Assembly (NCBI GenBank): GCA_016630955.3
Contig: CM049995.1
Location: 1,550,001-1,614,000 of the forward strand
Direction: 5' to 3'
Source: Didymella arachidicola
Lineage: Eukaryota > Ascomycota > Dothideomycetes > Pleosporales > Didymellaceae
DNA: 64,000 nt
Under the pieces are notes generated by a model. It was not told the origin of the DNA and searched no databases. It was given only the letters and a program-made list of their open reading frames with translations. Positions 29,180-40,708 of the stretch are shown piece by piece. The translations under genes were made by a program, and so were the position numbers. Positions within the stretch are counted from its first letter, which is position 1, and the number at the start of each line of letters is the position of its first letter.

Positions 29180-31083
29180 TTACCACTTCTGCTCCTTCAA
29201 GTATTTAGCTCTGCGCGATTTCGCGGCATCTCTTCGCCTCCAGAACCGCGTCATTCCACGCCAGACCCGTTGCCGCCTGCACAGAATTAGCCCACCACAT
29301 CCAACGCGAAATAAGGATATGTGCACACTCACATCAGAACCAGGACCATGGTGCCCGTCACTGGTATACAGAGCCACCAGAAGTAAGCGTCGCTATTCTT
29401 CAGACACGGCATGTCCTCGAAGTTCATTCCGAAGTAGCCAACCAAGAAGGTCATTGGCAAGAACAGTATGGTGACAAAGGTCAGTTGCTTCATGCTTTCG
29501 TTCTGGTATGCTCCCATCGTGTTGAAAATCAGGTTGATCATGCGATCTGCAGAACGCCGCATGCGCTCAAGAGACTCTGTGACAGTGATACAATGGTCTT
29601 CTACGTCACCGAAGTAGGTATGCGCAAGCGTTGTGATGGTGATGGAGGCTGTCGAAGGATCTTTTGGTGTGTATGGAGGCGGAGAATTGGCGATGTGAGA
29701 TGATGAGGGCTCATGGGAAGAATTGGTCGTCTGCATCAGAGCGTTCGAGTTGTGTTGACGTAGAGCATTGACCAGGCTGGTGATTGGAGCAATCTGAGAG
29801 CGGAGAAGAGAGAGCTCAGAAGTGAGGATATACCTAGCTGTGTTCAGTAACACTCCCTGCAGTGACTAACAGCATGATACTCAAACAGACTTACAGTGCC
29901 TTCGAGTGTGCAATACTAGGATCTGTCAACACATCCAGCTCAAGCTCAGCTATACTGTCCTCGTATGCTGCAGCAATTGGAATGGCAAGGTCAACAATAC
30001 CATCGATGATTGCATGCATGACCATACTGGCATCGCCGCTCTGTCTCAACACGGTCTCAGGTGATGACAGTCGTTTCAAGATAGGCTCTTCTATCACGTC
30101 CGCAGAGTGCTCAAAGAATGACACCAACGTGTTGTTGTTCTGGAGAAACATAGAAACCTGCTCGACCGAGACCATGAGACCTTTGGGGTTGAGCGTAGAA
30201 TGCTCTTCCATGTAGCGTGTTCGTTCGGGGTCTGCATCAGTGCGATACGCTTGCAATGTCTTCACAGCTTGTCGATATTCAGCAGGCACGTGCTTTTCGC
30301 GATAAGCTGGACTGTTTGTGCTAACGTGTCTTGGAGGTGCTTGCGGTGCTTGCCCATCTGAATTCCCTTCGTTCTTGCGAAGCAACCGTTGCAATGTCAA
30401 TAGAACTGTTTGCCAGTCAACAAACATCTTGAAATATGTAGTCTTTGGGCAGCGTACCGAAGACGTGTTCCGGATACCAATCTGCCTTGGTGCGGTTTCT
30501 TGTATGTAGGAGGTCTTCGATAGCTAGGCTGTGTAGCTTCTGCTTCTCGCCCAGAAGGCGAACAACATCCCAGCTGAGTCCATTGACTGGAGGTCAATTC
30601 AGGTCAGCCTGCTGCTTCACGTAATCAGACTACCGATCCCTTACCGTTGATCCATCGGCAAGTCACCCAGTCTTCACGGGGCTTGTCAAGGAAGTCTCGG
30701 AGTGTTTCATTGTTCAGCTCGTATTTCTCGATTCTCTCGGCAGAGAAGTCGACAGCGGTGATCTGAGATTGCACCTTTTGACGCCATTGAGGCCAGGCAT
30801 CCTCGTTGGTGATATCGATGCCAGGCTCACTTCCTGCAGTTGGTTCGCCTAGAGCTGCTATGCTAATGCACCTTGAGTTGCTTTTCGGGAGTCTAGGACT
30901 ATCGCGGATCCTCTCCAGGAACGATGATCTTAACGGAGAGGATTCCGTCAGCACCGAATGTTGCCGTGTCGACGGAAAGAGCTGGGTCGCAAACGCGCTT
31001 ATTATCGAGGCTTCTGGCGTCAGCCGCGAGAAGCGCGTCGCGGTGGACCCTGCCACACCATGCAAGCGAGGTAATGTGAACAT
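29180..31083 (-). CDS. CorA-type divalent metal transporter
   Basis: Membrane protein of the CorA Mg2+ transporter superfamily, 558 residues in five exons: 30645-31083, 30458-30586, 29895-30405, 29333-29833 and 29180-29276. Introns of 58, 52, 61 and 56 bp are GT-AG and restore conserved sequence, for example WINVNGLSWDVVRLLGEKQK, HVFVLLTLQRLLRKNEG and HSKALYILTSELSLL. The soluble N-terminal part has long helices. The C-terminal part has the first membrane segment LTFVTILFLPMTFLVGYFGMNF, which includes the signature GMN, and then a second segment (FWWLCIPVTGTMVLVLM). A basic tail ends the protein (FWRRRDAAKSRRAKYLKEQ). The ion specificity and the membrane it sits in cannot be read from sequence. 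Confidence 0.9.
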
Positions 31084-32025
31084 TTCGAATATGTTCTACA
31101 GCATCACTACTCCTCGATAGCAAAAGACGGAGCGAGCGAACTGCGAGATGGACAGGGTGTTGACAACTTGTGTTGGCGAGTGCCGCGGTTGACCAAGGCA
31201 AGAACGCCGATGACGATTCGTCGACGCGCGAACAAGTGGGTCCGAGCAACCAACTTCCTCATATCGTTTCTCTGTCAAGCCCAACATATTCTCATTCGGT
31301 GTTCTTCCATGTTTAATGCGGCTCTCAGTCAGTCGATAGAGGGCTTTGTAGTACAACGGCTTTCGCTGAAAATTGTTACGCGGATGACGATGACCTGGTT
31401 CTTGATGAAGACGGACACTCCAAGTTACAATCTCATCGTGTCGCAGAAGCTTCATAACCTCCTCCTCATCAGTACTCTCATCTTACCTTCTACCTTTCTC
31501 TCTTTTGTCTGATTATGACGGAGATCTATGCCGAGCTGTACCTACAGGTCAGAGATTCGCTCGCACTCCGTCCAGCAGCATATAACGACGCGACGCTTTC
31601 CTGGATGCGACACGCCACTACAGATTCACACGTCTCAGTGCGCGACGATCTGGCAGCACTTGGATGGAAGAGGCTCAGTATGCAGATCTGTACTGTAAGA
31701 CACAAACTGAAGAGACCCAAAGACTCTTGAATGCGGAGGTTGACTCCACAGGTACCGGCTAGAGCGTAGTGGCTTCTCACGTTCAGCTGGATCTCGAGAG
31801 ATCAAAGCTCGCACGACACAGGTCCTTGCAAAGAATAACGATGAAGATCTGTTGTTTTTGATCTTATTTTGGTAACTCTGCAAATAACATCGCCTCGCAG
31901 AACAGTTGACCACGATCCATTGCACTTGACATAGGTAGGCGGTAAAGACTGTCGTCGACTCCTTGCGACATAGAAGGACCCCGATTCCTGCCTCCAGGCA
32001 TTTCTTTGCGGCTGCTTAAGCCAGC
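31084..32025. other. intergenic, nothing recognised
   Basis: About 0.9 kb between the CorA-type gene's start and the small secreted protein's end. Only short frames occur, without recognisable similarity. Confidence 0.4.
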
Positions 32026-32346
32026 TCAGTACACTTTGTAACTTTTGATGACACGGGGAGTCATTGTGTGTGATCCCTTCCCTTCCTTGTAACTCCATCC
32101 CCCTTTGCAGTCACCCTCTTTGTACAGCTCGAAGGTATCGGTGTTCCAGCTGCCATCGAATTTGGCTGCTTTGATCTTCGAATCCGTGTTTGATTCCAGC
32201 GTGATGCAACCGCTGTTCTTCTTGCCGTGAAAGTATTTCGTCCCTCCGTCCACAGTTGTGAGAGTGAGATGCCAGTTCAGGTCAATTGCAGAGACCAGTG
32301 GAACGATGGCGAAAGAGAGAAAGAAGGTAGTGGCGCAGAGCTTCAT
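32026..32346 (-). CDS. small secreted protein, function unknown
   Basis: 106 residues, one exon, starting with a clear signal peptide (MKLCATTFFLSFAIVPLVSA) likely cleaved before IDLNW. The mature part has about 86 residues and only two Cys (in NSGCITLE and EGDCKGGWSY), which could form one disulfide. It is rich in Lys, Gly, Thr and Ser, and its alternating pattern (LNWHLTLTTVDGG) suggests beta-structure. No family is recognised. Size and secretion make it an effector candidate if the organism is host-associated, but nothing here proves that. It stands alone, with 0.6-0.9 kb of non-coding sequence on each side. Confidence 0.7.
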   Translation of the reverse strand: MKLCATTFFLSFAIVPLVSAIDLNWHLTLTTVDGGTKYFHGKKNSGCITLESNTDSKIKAAKFDGSWNTDTFELYKEGDCKGGWSYKEGKGSHTMTPRVIKSYKVY

Positions 32347-32991
32347 TGTGTTATCTCAAAGTATTGTATGTCGAGATGACAGATAGGCTTCGAGATGATT
32401 GACAATCGTTGATGTTCTTGAAGCAGGCTACAGCTCTACTTATGTTCCGTATCATCTCTCAATCGGGCAGATCAATTTGCGGTCTCGTATTGCTCGCTTT
32501 TCTGCGTTCCCTTAGTCTGTTTCGGTAAAGTGATCGGTGAGCATACATATGTCTGTGTACCATGGCCAACTGTCCGCACCGTAAAACGACAGGGCGTGCC
32601 GAGAAGTGCCTTCCAGATCTAGACATCTTAAACGGTCCTCGATCCATTTGAGTGGCGGGCATATGTGCATAGAAACACGAGGCCTCATTTCTCTGCAGCT
32701 GCGGCTGAAGCCCTGATGTCGTTGGTGCGACACACTCCCAATTTTGTGCCACAGGAATGTTGCAAACCTGTCAGTAAACTTTCCGGTGAAGTGCTTCGTG
32801 GTCTCTTTTTATACAAAGACAGAGATAGCACTACGTTAGAAGGTCTGGGTGGTGGACGGGCATTGCTTATGCATAGTATCTCTTAATGTCGCAAGTGCCG
32901 GACGAGCGCAGCATGCAGACCTGTCGAATCGAGATCCGTCACCGTAGAGGAGCTAAAAAGGTGCGTCGGCGTATTTGGCATGCAGGATCGC
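32347..32991. other. intergenic, nothing recognised
   Basis: Upstream flank of the small secreted protein gene and 3' flank of the Zn2Cys6 gene. No coding frame is supported. Confidence 0.4.
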
Positions 32992-34880
32992 TCAGATCAC
33001 GTCCATGTGCATTTCATCGGGCTTGCCTTGCAATCTGTCCTGCCTGACACCGAAAGCGTTCCACAAATTAACCCCAACAACAAGAGCTGGCCACTCAATC
33101 AGATGCCAGTTCTCGATTCCGATCGCCATGGCAATAGTAGTGACGAAGTCAGCTCCCAAACCCTCTAGCCACCAAACGTTACGCACTCGACCGGGTAGCA
33201 CAGCATAGTGTGCGAGAATGACAAGGGCGTCACGATCTTTGCTTTCAAGGAGTTGAATGAACTCGCGCGAAATGCGTGTAGACCAGACAAATATGGCGCC
33301 GCGGTCTGTGAGCACGCCAGTAGTCTCGTCGTCCACTGCGTAGGGAACGGCTGTCATCGGAGGGAAGACTCCTGGGAGTGTGAGCTGTGACACCAGCGCG
33401 TATGCTTCTCGCAGATAGCCAAGAGCTTGGGTGAGATGAAACGTTTGTGGTTCCCAGGCTTTGTCTGTGTTCATCCAAAGCTTGTCGATGTCCTGTAGTC
33501 GTCGATCTTCCTCTTCTGCACGAGGGGTAGCTGGTGTACGGCGTCTTGGCCACCACTTACGTGCCGCCACAGGGTGCATCCCACCGTTCACAACATGGTT
33601 CCAGCCGCTCATCAGGACTGTGAGTGGACCTCGAAGACCCCAGACAGTGCGCAAGATGCATTCCATCATCTTGTCGACAACGCCGGGGGGCGGGAGAAGG
33701 GTACCAAAGGGGATGGTCTCGCGTAAAGCTTCAATGTCAAGAGCTGATGTACGGAATAAATAGACCGCTGTAAGCGTTGAGCTTGCGAAAAGTGCTGCCG
33801 CATTTGATGCGTTGATATTTTGGAGCTCAGATCGATATGTTGTCAAAGCCTTATTCATCCTCGATGCAGCGACTGCGTTCATATTGGCCTTTTGTGTTGT
33901 ATCATCATGGAGCCTGCCAAGGTGTAACGAGGCGACTGACAGTACGCAATTTGTGAGGAACTCATGTGCTTTAGCCATCTCTGGAACACATGCTTGCCAT
34001 GCAGCCTTGGCAGGGTCGTCAGTAGCTAATGTCAGGCTTGTCGTGTATTCGTAGTGATACAACACGTCTTGAAGCGAAGGCGGCAAAGGGTCTCGGATGC
34101 CTTTCCAGACGTCGTTAAGGCGAAGATATGGTGGGATCGAGCTTTCCCAAATCTGCAACTCCGGGAATTGAACAGATAATAGAGGAATAGGACTTTTTGA
34201 TCCTCGTTTTGCTGCTCCAAGCCCTGACAGGGCCGAGGGAGGGATGTCGCGCTGGACTGATGTTGAGTGGGGCACCAGCCGACCGCCATCAGGCGACGAC
34301 GTTTGCAGCACGCTTCTTGTTGATGTATCTTCTTGAAGTTCGGCAGCCTCTGGGTCCGGAGACAGCCCTTCTATGTACGATACTTCAAGAGGCGGTGATG
34401 GTGAATTTGCTGAAATCCTTGATGATGTGGGTCCAGTGAGTCTTGAAGTCGGCACCAGTTGCAGGAAGCTGCATGTTTCGCCCTTCTTGTCACAGTTCGC
34501 GCATGTTGGATGCTTTCCATCACACTGCAATTGTATCAGTACTGCAATTATGCCAGGCCAAATGCTCGGTGGTAGGATTTAGAGCAGGACCTCGAGCACC
34601 TAAGCGCCAGCGAGAGTGGGATGCCCGGTCCCTGCCAGAGCAGCCGGAGTCTCATGGCTGTTCTTTCCAATTATTCGGGCTCGTCAGATGACATAGGCTT
34701 CGTTACGAGCATCGAACAAGTGCACGAGTGATAGGAAGACATGCATAGAGCGTGGCGACTTCAGTGCGTTGTAGGCAAGCTTTTGCGTAAAGCGGCTGGA
34801 GAGCGGCGTACCTTGATTCGTCTCTTCTTACACTGGTGACAGCCCAGTCTCGTCTTATTATGCGTCCTTCTCGTTGTCAT
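32992..34880 (-). CDS. Zn2Cys6 transcription factor, Upc2-like
   Basis: Regulator of 533 residues. The first exon (34812-34880) encodes MTTRRTHNKTRLGCHQCKKR and the rest of the basic stretch up to the third zinc Cys. The second exon (32992-34524) starts at that Cys: CDGKHPTCANCDKKGETC. Joined, they form a perfect cluster, C-x2-C-x6-C-x6-C-x2-C-x6-C. The HxKxRLGC start followed by a short linker resembles the Upc2/sterol-regulator subgroup. The middle and C-terminal part (FLTNCVLSVASLHLGRLH, then ALTTYRSELQNINASNAAAL) is the matching fungal transcription-factor domain. The 287-bp intron is unusually long for this window. The subgroup suggests sterol control, but that is inference. It is divergent from the RTA1-like gene. 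Confidence 0.88.
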
Positions 34881-35886
34881 TGCTTTCTTTGACTCTGCTG
34901 CCGCTAGTCGTCGCGGTTGTGAGGATCCACTTCGGGCAGAATACGGGCCATACGGAGTTGAGCAACAAGCAGTCGGCTTGCGTGCTTCTGAGGTTTTGAG
35001 AGTTGCTCAAATCGTAGAGAGCTGTACGCGAACGGCAATAGGAGTCCGACATGTATGTCGGGCGTAAGTTGGCAGCTGCGACTGGCGTTTCGACGAGGCC
35101 TTGGATGGATCGGCATTGCCGGCACGCGTACAGAGAGCTCTGTGATTGGCCAAAACATGAGCGCGGTCAACTTTCCTTGGCAAGATGAAGCAGCGAAGGA
35201 GAACGCTTGGTCATACTAGTGGCTGCGGTCATCTGTCAAGTAGTGCTCTCTGGTCTCGTCTCTCGCTTAGTCATTACGTTCCTCCTTCTGCCAGCACGTG
35301 GTGGAAGATCTATCGGCCGGGTATCTTTGCATGACGCACTGACGATTGAGGGCATAACTCGTAATCTCTCGAATTTTGTTCGCGACCCCAAAACAGGCCG
35401 CGGATCTGCAGTGCGTCAGCGCTGGCAGATGGGCGAATGGAGAAGGTTTCTGTGCGTCCAGGCGTTCAGCCGCCGCACGGTTTCGACACCAAACCCACCC
35501 GCCAAGCCACCATACGGCGTATACACTGCATGTTCAATGGCCTCGCAGTGCGTACCAGCAAAGAAGCATTCTTTGAGAACCATTGCTGCGCCCCTGTTTT
35601 CATCATCACAATTGCAATCTGCCGAACACAACATGTATATAGTAGCCAACAATTCCCAAGGCATCCATGGATTGCATCCTCATACAGCTTCTTCATATAG
35701 ATTCCTGATCATCATTCACTGCCTCTGTACGCCTTCATAGTGTCTTCTTCCATCAAAAAAAAAGGCTTTTTGTGATAGAAGCGGATATTCTTCAAGCATC
35801 TGACCTTAACGGTAACGACCAACACCGCCATCAATCGCCAGCATCAGTGGCAGCTATCAATACTCGCAATCCTTCAGTACAATATC
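34881..35886. promoter_or_regulatory. divergent intergenic region, Upc2-like and RTA1-like genes
   Basis: 1006 bp between divergent starts. A TATATA at 35636-35641 lies about 250 bp before the RTA1-like start, and an ATTGG (CCAAT on the minus strand) is near 35142. A CGTATA core occurs near 35518-35523, similar to but not exactly the TCGTATA site known for Upc2. No coding frame is supported. Confidence 0.4.
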
Positions 35887-36754
35887 ATGGACCAGAACAA
35901 TGCAGTCAGCTTTTTCCTCTACCGATATCACCCCTCGCTCGCCGTAGCGGCCGTCTTCGTTGTTTGCTTCGCCCTGACAACAGGACTGCATCTTTCAAAC
36001 AATCCGCAAACGTTCTTGGTTCATGATGCCTTTTATGATCGGCGGTCTCTTCGAATTTATCGGCTATGTTGGACGCATCATGTCCAGCAACGACCGCTAC
36101 GCACTCTCGCCATATATCATGCAAACGCTGCTACTGCTTCTCGGCCCTGCGCTCTACGCTGTCTCTATTTACATGATTCTTAGACGTTTAATCCTCTTAA
36201 CCGGTGGAGAGCGATACTCGCTTGTGCGCCGTACATGGCTGACAAAGGTCTTCGTTGGCGGCGATATAATCTCGTTCATGATGCAGGGTGCGGGTGGCGG
36301 GATTATATCGTCTGGTTCGTCTGGGATGAAGACGGGTGAGAAGATCATCATCGGTGGTCTTATTGTGCAGATACTGTTCTTTGGGCTGTTCTTTGTTACG
36401 GGAATTATGTTCCAGATGCGCGGAAAGGAACATCTTACGTCGCTCGGCAGCAGTGTGCCTTGGAAGAAGCACCTCTTCGCGCTCTACGCTACGTCGATCT
36501 TGATCCTGGTACGATCAGTGTTCAGGGTCATCGAGTACGTTCAGGGCAATACAGGTTTTCTACTCAGGCATGAGGTATTCTTCTATGTCTTCGACGCGGT
36601 GCTCATGTTTGCCGTCATGGTAATCTTGAACGTTAGTCACCCAGGAGACATCGCGATATTGTTGAAGGATAGAAGGAAAGAGCAGCTTCGGGAGTTCGAG
36701 GCTTTGAGCGATGATTCTGCGGAGCGCGATATCGCCAACAAGAGCGACCATTGA
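35887..36754 (+). CDS. RTA1-like lipid-translocating membrane protein with broken frame
   Basis: Seven-helix membrane protein of the RTA1 family, linked in yeast to resistance against lipid-like compounds. The first segment from the ATG at 35887 reads MDQNNAVSFFLYRYHPSLAV then AAVFVVCFALTTGLHL. The rest, in the next frame, reads FQTIRKRSWFMMPFMIGGLF and continues open to 36754 with family motifs (EFIGYVGRIMSS, SFMMQGAGGGI, RSVFRVIEYVQGNTG, VFFYVFDAVLMFAVM). The frame changes at about 35992, consistent with two bases missing from a CTTTC tract. Removing a possible 40-bp intron (35944-35983, GT-AG) would also restore the frame but would delete the first membrane helix. It is thus a recent pseudogene, a sequence error or oddly spliced; the family is certain. 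Confidence 0.8.
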
Positions 36755-37411
36755 GGCACAGCAGTCTTGCTGCCTTTTTGCTTCTTCGGCTTTTGACGAT
36801 TATCGAGCGTTCACATGGAGTCTAGGAGTATTCTTTGCGGCTTAGATTGCTCTCGGTTGCATTCGTGAGTACAGATAGGTACCTCAACACGATATAGACG
36901 GTCAATAAGCGTTTTAGTTGCTGAAGACAATACCTGCATACGTGTGCACGCACAGAATGGACCGAAATCTGAGGTTGAGCATCTGCGTTGAGCTCCACTC
37001 CATTGACGTACCGATCTCGCCTCGCTCCATGCACGCAGAAGCACGTGCGGTATGGTCCTGCGCTCTTCCCATCATCAAGGAGCTCAGCGACCATGCATGC
37101 AAGCGCACATCTCAAGCGGAAGGCGTTGAAAGGTCGCTTACCCTGGCTGTGGCTTGTTAGAAACCGGTGGCCCTAATGCAGGGTTTGTTGTCACGGTTCG
37201 CACAGCGTACTCGACGTATTCGTTCGTCCTTCATGGCGCGGCAAGGCAAGCCAAGGAAAGGATTCGATCTCATTGGTATATTTGGGGTATCATACGATGT
37301 AACGTGCTGTTGTACTCAAATGTGAAGCAGACGGTAAGTAGACAGCCTGCACTAGGACAAGACAGCAAAAGAGAGTGTTGCTGCACACCGTCTAATTGGA
37401 GAATGTCACGA
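36755..37411. other. intergenic between convergent genes
   Basis: 3' flanks of the RTA1-like gene and Orc1. Nothing recognised. Confidence 0.4.
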
Positions 37412-40041
37412 TCAGAAGCCCATGCCCTTGACTGAATCGTCTTCTCCAAGCGCCAAACGGATTTCGTCTTCGCCAACACCGAGCCTCACACGACCGATGC
37501 GCTCGCCATGTCTGGTTTCAACGCCGATGATACCGGCTTCTGCAAGTTCTGTTAAAGCTGAGGCGAGGCCTAAGGCTCGTGCAGCCTTAACTTGTGCATG
37601 TTTAGATGCGGCCTCCTCAGCCTCGGCGTTCTTCGACGGCGTTGTTGGGGCTTGTAGATTGGGGATCCCATTCGGTCGGTTATGGCCTCCGGGCGCAAGG
37701 AGGTAGTCCTGCACTGCTTGCAATTGGCTCATGAAGCCAAGTTTCTTGACCTCGTCCACAACATCTCCAAGCACAGCCTCGCCAATACCGGTTCTTCGAA
37801 TCCGTGCCAAGAGCGCAGCGAGAAACATTTTGGAAGCAAACGGCAGCGCCCGAAGTGCCTGTTGCAGGGGACTGCTCGTGGCCTCATTGATAGCCTGTCT
37901 GATCGTCGCGAGGGTAACGATGCCCTTACGTCCAGCGGCCGGCCCTCCATGTTTTATTGAATTCGCATCCGACTGTGCGGTACCGTTTTGAAATCGGGAC
38001 GATGGGTTGGGCTTCGCTTTGTTACCGCGACCGGTCCGACTCGGAGTTGCAGGCTGCGCCTCGTCGTCCTGATCTTGTGACCCGATTTCTGTTTCCGCGA
38101 TTTCCACAGCACGCCTGCAAATGTCCAATGCGCGTCGGGCGTCACCACTTACAGCTGCAACTTTACGCGCTGCGAATTGGATAGCATCTGGGAGTACGAT
38201 GTTACCTGAAACTCCCTCCAGGCGAGATTGGATGATCTGCATCAATTGGTCGTGAAGGTAGCCCGGGAAAGTGATTCGCGTTAGCCCTGGGTACACGCGT
38301 GTTAGCCTTGCCCAATGAGGCTCCCGCAAAATACCGGTGAACAGGGGTTCGCGAGACCATGGCAAAAACAAACGTATTGGGCGGTGTCCACGCGGCTTTT
38401 CGATCAGTACAGTGTGATCGCGAGGTGAAATCACAATCTGCACTGTAATATTGCTGGGCCGAATGCGAAGAACCGAATTGCGGGTACATACCTAGTCGGC
38501 TACTGATCTTATTGCTCAGGGTGCGCTCCGGGAGGTCCATGGTGTTTGCAACAGCCAAGACAATTAGTCTACTGTGCCGCAACTGAGGCCAGTTGAAGAA
38601 ATTATACATGACAGACTGGTTCTTTGTCACCAGCTGGTCAAGCTCGTCCATCAGGACCACGCATGGCACGCGGCGAGGACTGGGCGCAGAGAACTCGCGT
38701 TCCAGAAGCTCAAGTGCATGTGATGGACTGACTCTGTCGCCGCGGAGCGCTTGCCATAGTAGCGAGTAGGACTGATGAGGGTCGGTAACTTTCATACCGT
38801 TGATCTCCACAAAGATGAAGTCATCAAGCTCTTCAGCTTGCACGGATGCATGCAATTGTGCTACGACCTCTCGCACGGTGGCAGTCTTGCCTGTACCCGG
38901 GGTGCCTGAGATGTATATGCATGAGCCAGAGCCATCAGTGATGGCAGCCTCCAGATGGCTGTAAACAGTCGAGAACTCCTCCTCGCGGCATGGAAGTGCC
39001 GCCGGTACAGAAGAGACGTGAAGCTGATTTCGTGCAATCTGAAACGGCGATGCCATTGCCGAAGGTGACAGTACTCGTGTCCCAAGCGGAGTGAACTCCA
39101 ATTGCTTCTTCAACACTATACGTTTATGTGACGGAGTCAGGAACTTTCGAGCGGCCGGGCTCTTCCTTGTCGATGTTGGGGTAGTAGCTTCGTTAAGTTT
39201 CCGGCGCTTCCGTGGAGTCTTCGGTGCACCATCATTATCTGAATCTGTTATCAAAAAGTCCTCCTCTTCCTGCTGCTTTTTCGGCCGAGAAGGGCCTTTT
39301 CTCGTTGCCTTGGTCTGGCTCTCAACCAGTTCAACGAGTGAGGTGATATCATCGGCACCGCTGTACGTGTCTTCCCACTTGAACTCGGGTGTGTAAGTCG
39401 TTGTGCGGGTGTTACAACCTCTCCGGCATACGAAGATCTTGCCGTAGTCCTTCGATGACTTCTTGACTGTGCCAGTTGGGTGCAACTTCTGGAATGTTTC
39501 GAGGGATACGATCTTCGCGGTGCCATTGATCGATGCGAGTGGGTTATCGTCGAAGGCGGCGGAAATATAGAGCTCGTTCTGGCCACTGTCAGTACCGGTC
39601 TCATGGCTCAAGGTCCAAGTGTCCTACAGGTAGAAAATCCGTGCGCTTCTTGTTCATATTGCGAATCTCTTGCTCGGAGGAAAACCACAAGAATTTTGCC
39701 ATCTTCTCGTCATCGTCCCCGTCTTCGTAGAAATCGCAGACTATGCCGACCCATGCTTGGTTCCCATCTGCCTTGAGCATGAGGGCGTCTCCAATCTTGC
39801 AGGAGAAGCTGCCCATGCGTGCACCCACTATGCGCTTGCCCAGTGATGTGGGCGCTACTTTTCGTTTCCGCAGGGTCGCATTGTCATCCACCGATGCCGT
39901 CTCAGAGGGCGCATCTTCGTATATCCATTCCCATGGATGGTCTTCGTAACCGAGCTCGTCGTCGGAGTCTTCGCGCAGGACAGCGCCGCTGGAGAGTATT
40001 TGCCGTGCTTGTTCAGCTCGAGATCGTTTTATTGGAGCCAT
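37412..40041 (-). CDS. ORC1: Orc1, origin recognition complex subunit 1
   Basis: Largest subunit of the origin recognition complex. Exons are 39628-40041, 38492-39578 and 37412-38286; introns of 49 and 205 bp are GT-AG, and the product is 791 residues. The BAH domain crosses intron 1 (FLWFSSEQEIRNMNKKRTDF joined to LP-NELYISAAFDDNPLASI). A basic linker follows (KTPRKRRKLN). The AAA+ domain has Walker A GTPGTGKT (about residue 363), Walker B VVLMDELDQL, and a sensor-type VLAVANTMDLPER. Its SSRLG joins LTRITFPGYLHDQL across intron 2. The C-terminus contains SGDARRALDICRRA and a winged-helix region. The first ATG in frame is at 40041. Confidence 0.95.
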
Positions 40042-40708
40042 CAACTAGCGGCGGTGGTTGTTATCAGCAGTGTTTGTGCTTACGTTGGATCTTGGAACGG
40101 CAGGCACGCGTCGCGCGCCTTGGCAGGGTCGACGCGCAAAGTGTCTCGATGATCTCACCGCCCGAGATCCTTACCTGGAATTTTTGCCATGGCGCGAAGG
40201 TCTCTTTTTCTTCACTCCACTGTCGAGCTTCACATTCGCAAGAGCACAAGGTTTGAGTATTTATTGTTTGCATTGTTGAAGTGAGGGGTGTTGATTGTTC
40301 GTTGATTCTCATACCCAGCGGGCGCACTGCAGCACTGGGGTTCGCCTCCATGTAGGCTTTCAAGTCTCCTGCTGAGGAAACCTCCCTAGCATTCAAACGC
40401 CAAAAACACCAAGTCTCGAAGTCTCGAGGGCCAAGCGAGTGACCTAATCCAAAACGACAGATCGCTGAAATGCTATACAAAAGATGCTGAAAACAAAAGG
40501 TGCCAAAGCCATGCGCCTCGTCAACGAAGCGGAACAGGAAGTTGAAACGATATCATCACATTGCGTGAAGAGGAAGAAGAGGAGGTGTTCGCGGCAAAGA
40601 GTTTGGTGTAGTTGGATAACCGAACTCGTCGTGCTCAAGTGGTGGCGTCTACCATGAGCTGTCAGCGAAGGCTCGCGGATGGAACAACAGCGTTCAAGAG
40701 ATGGATCT
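40042..40708. other. intergenic, nothing recognised
   Basis: Upstream region of Orc1 and 3' flank of the bZIP gene. No TATA box or coding frame is convincing. Confidence 0.4.
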
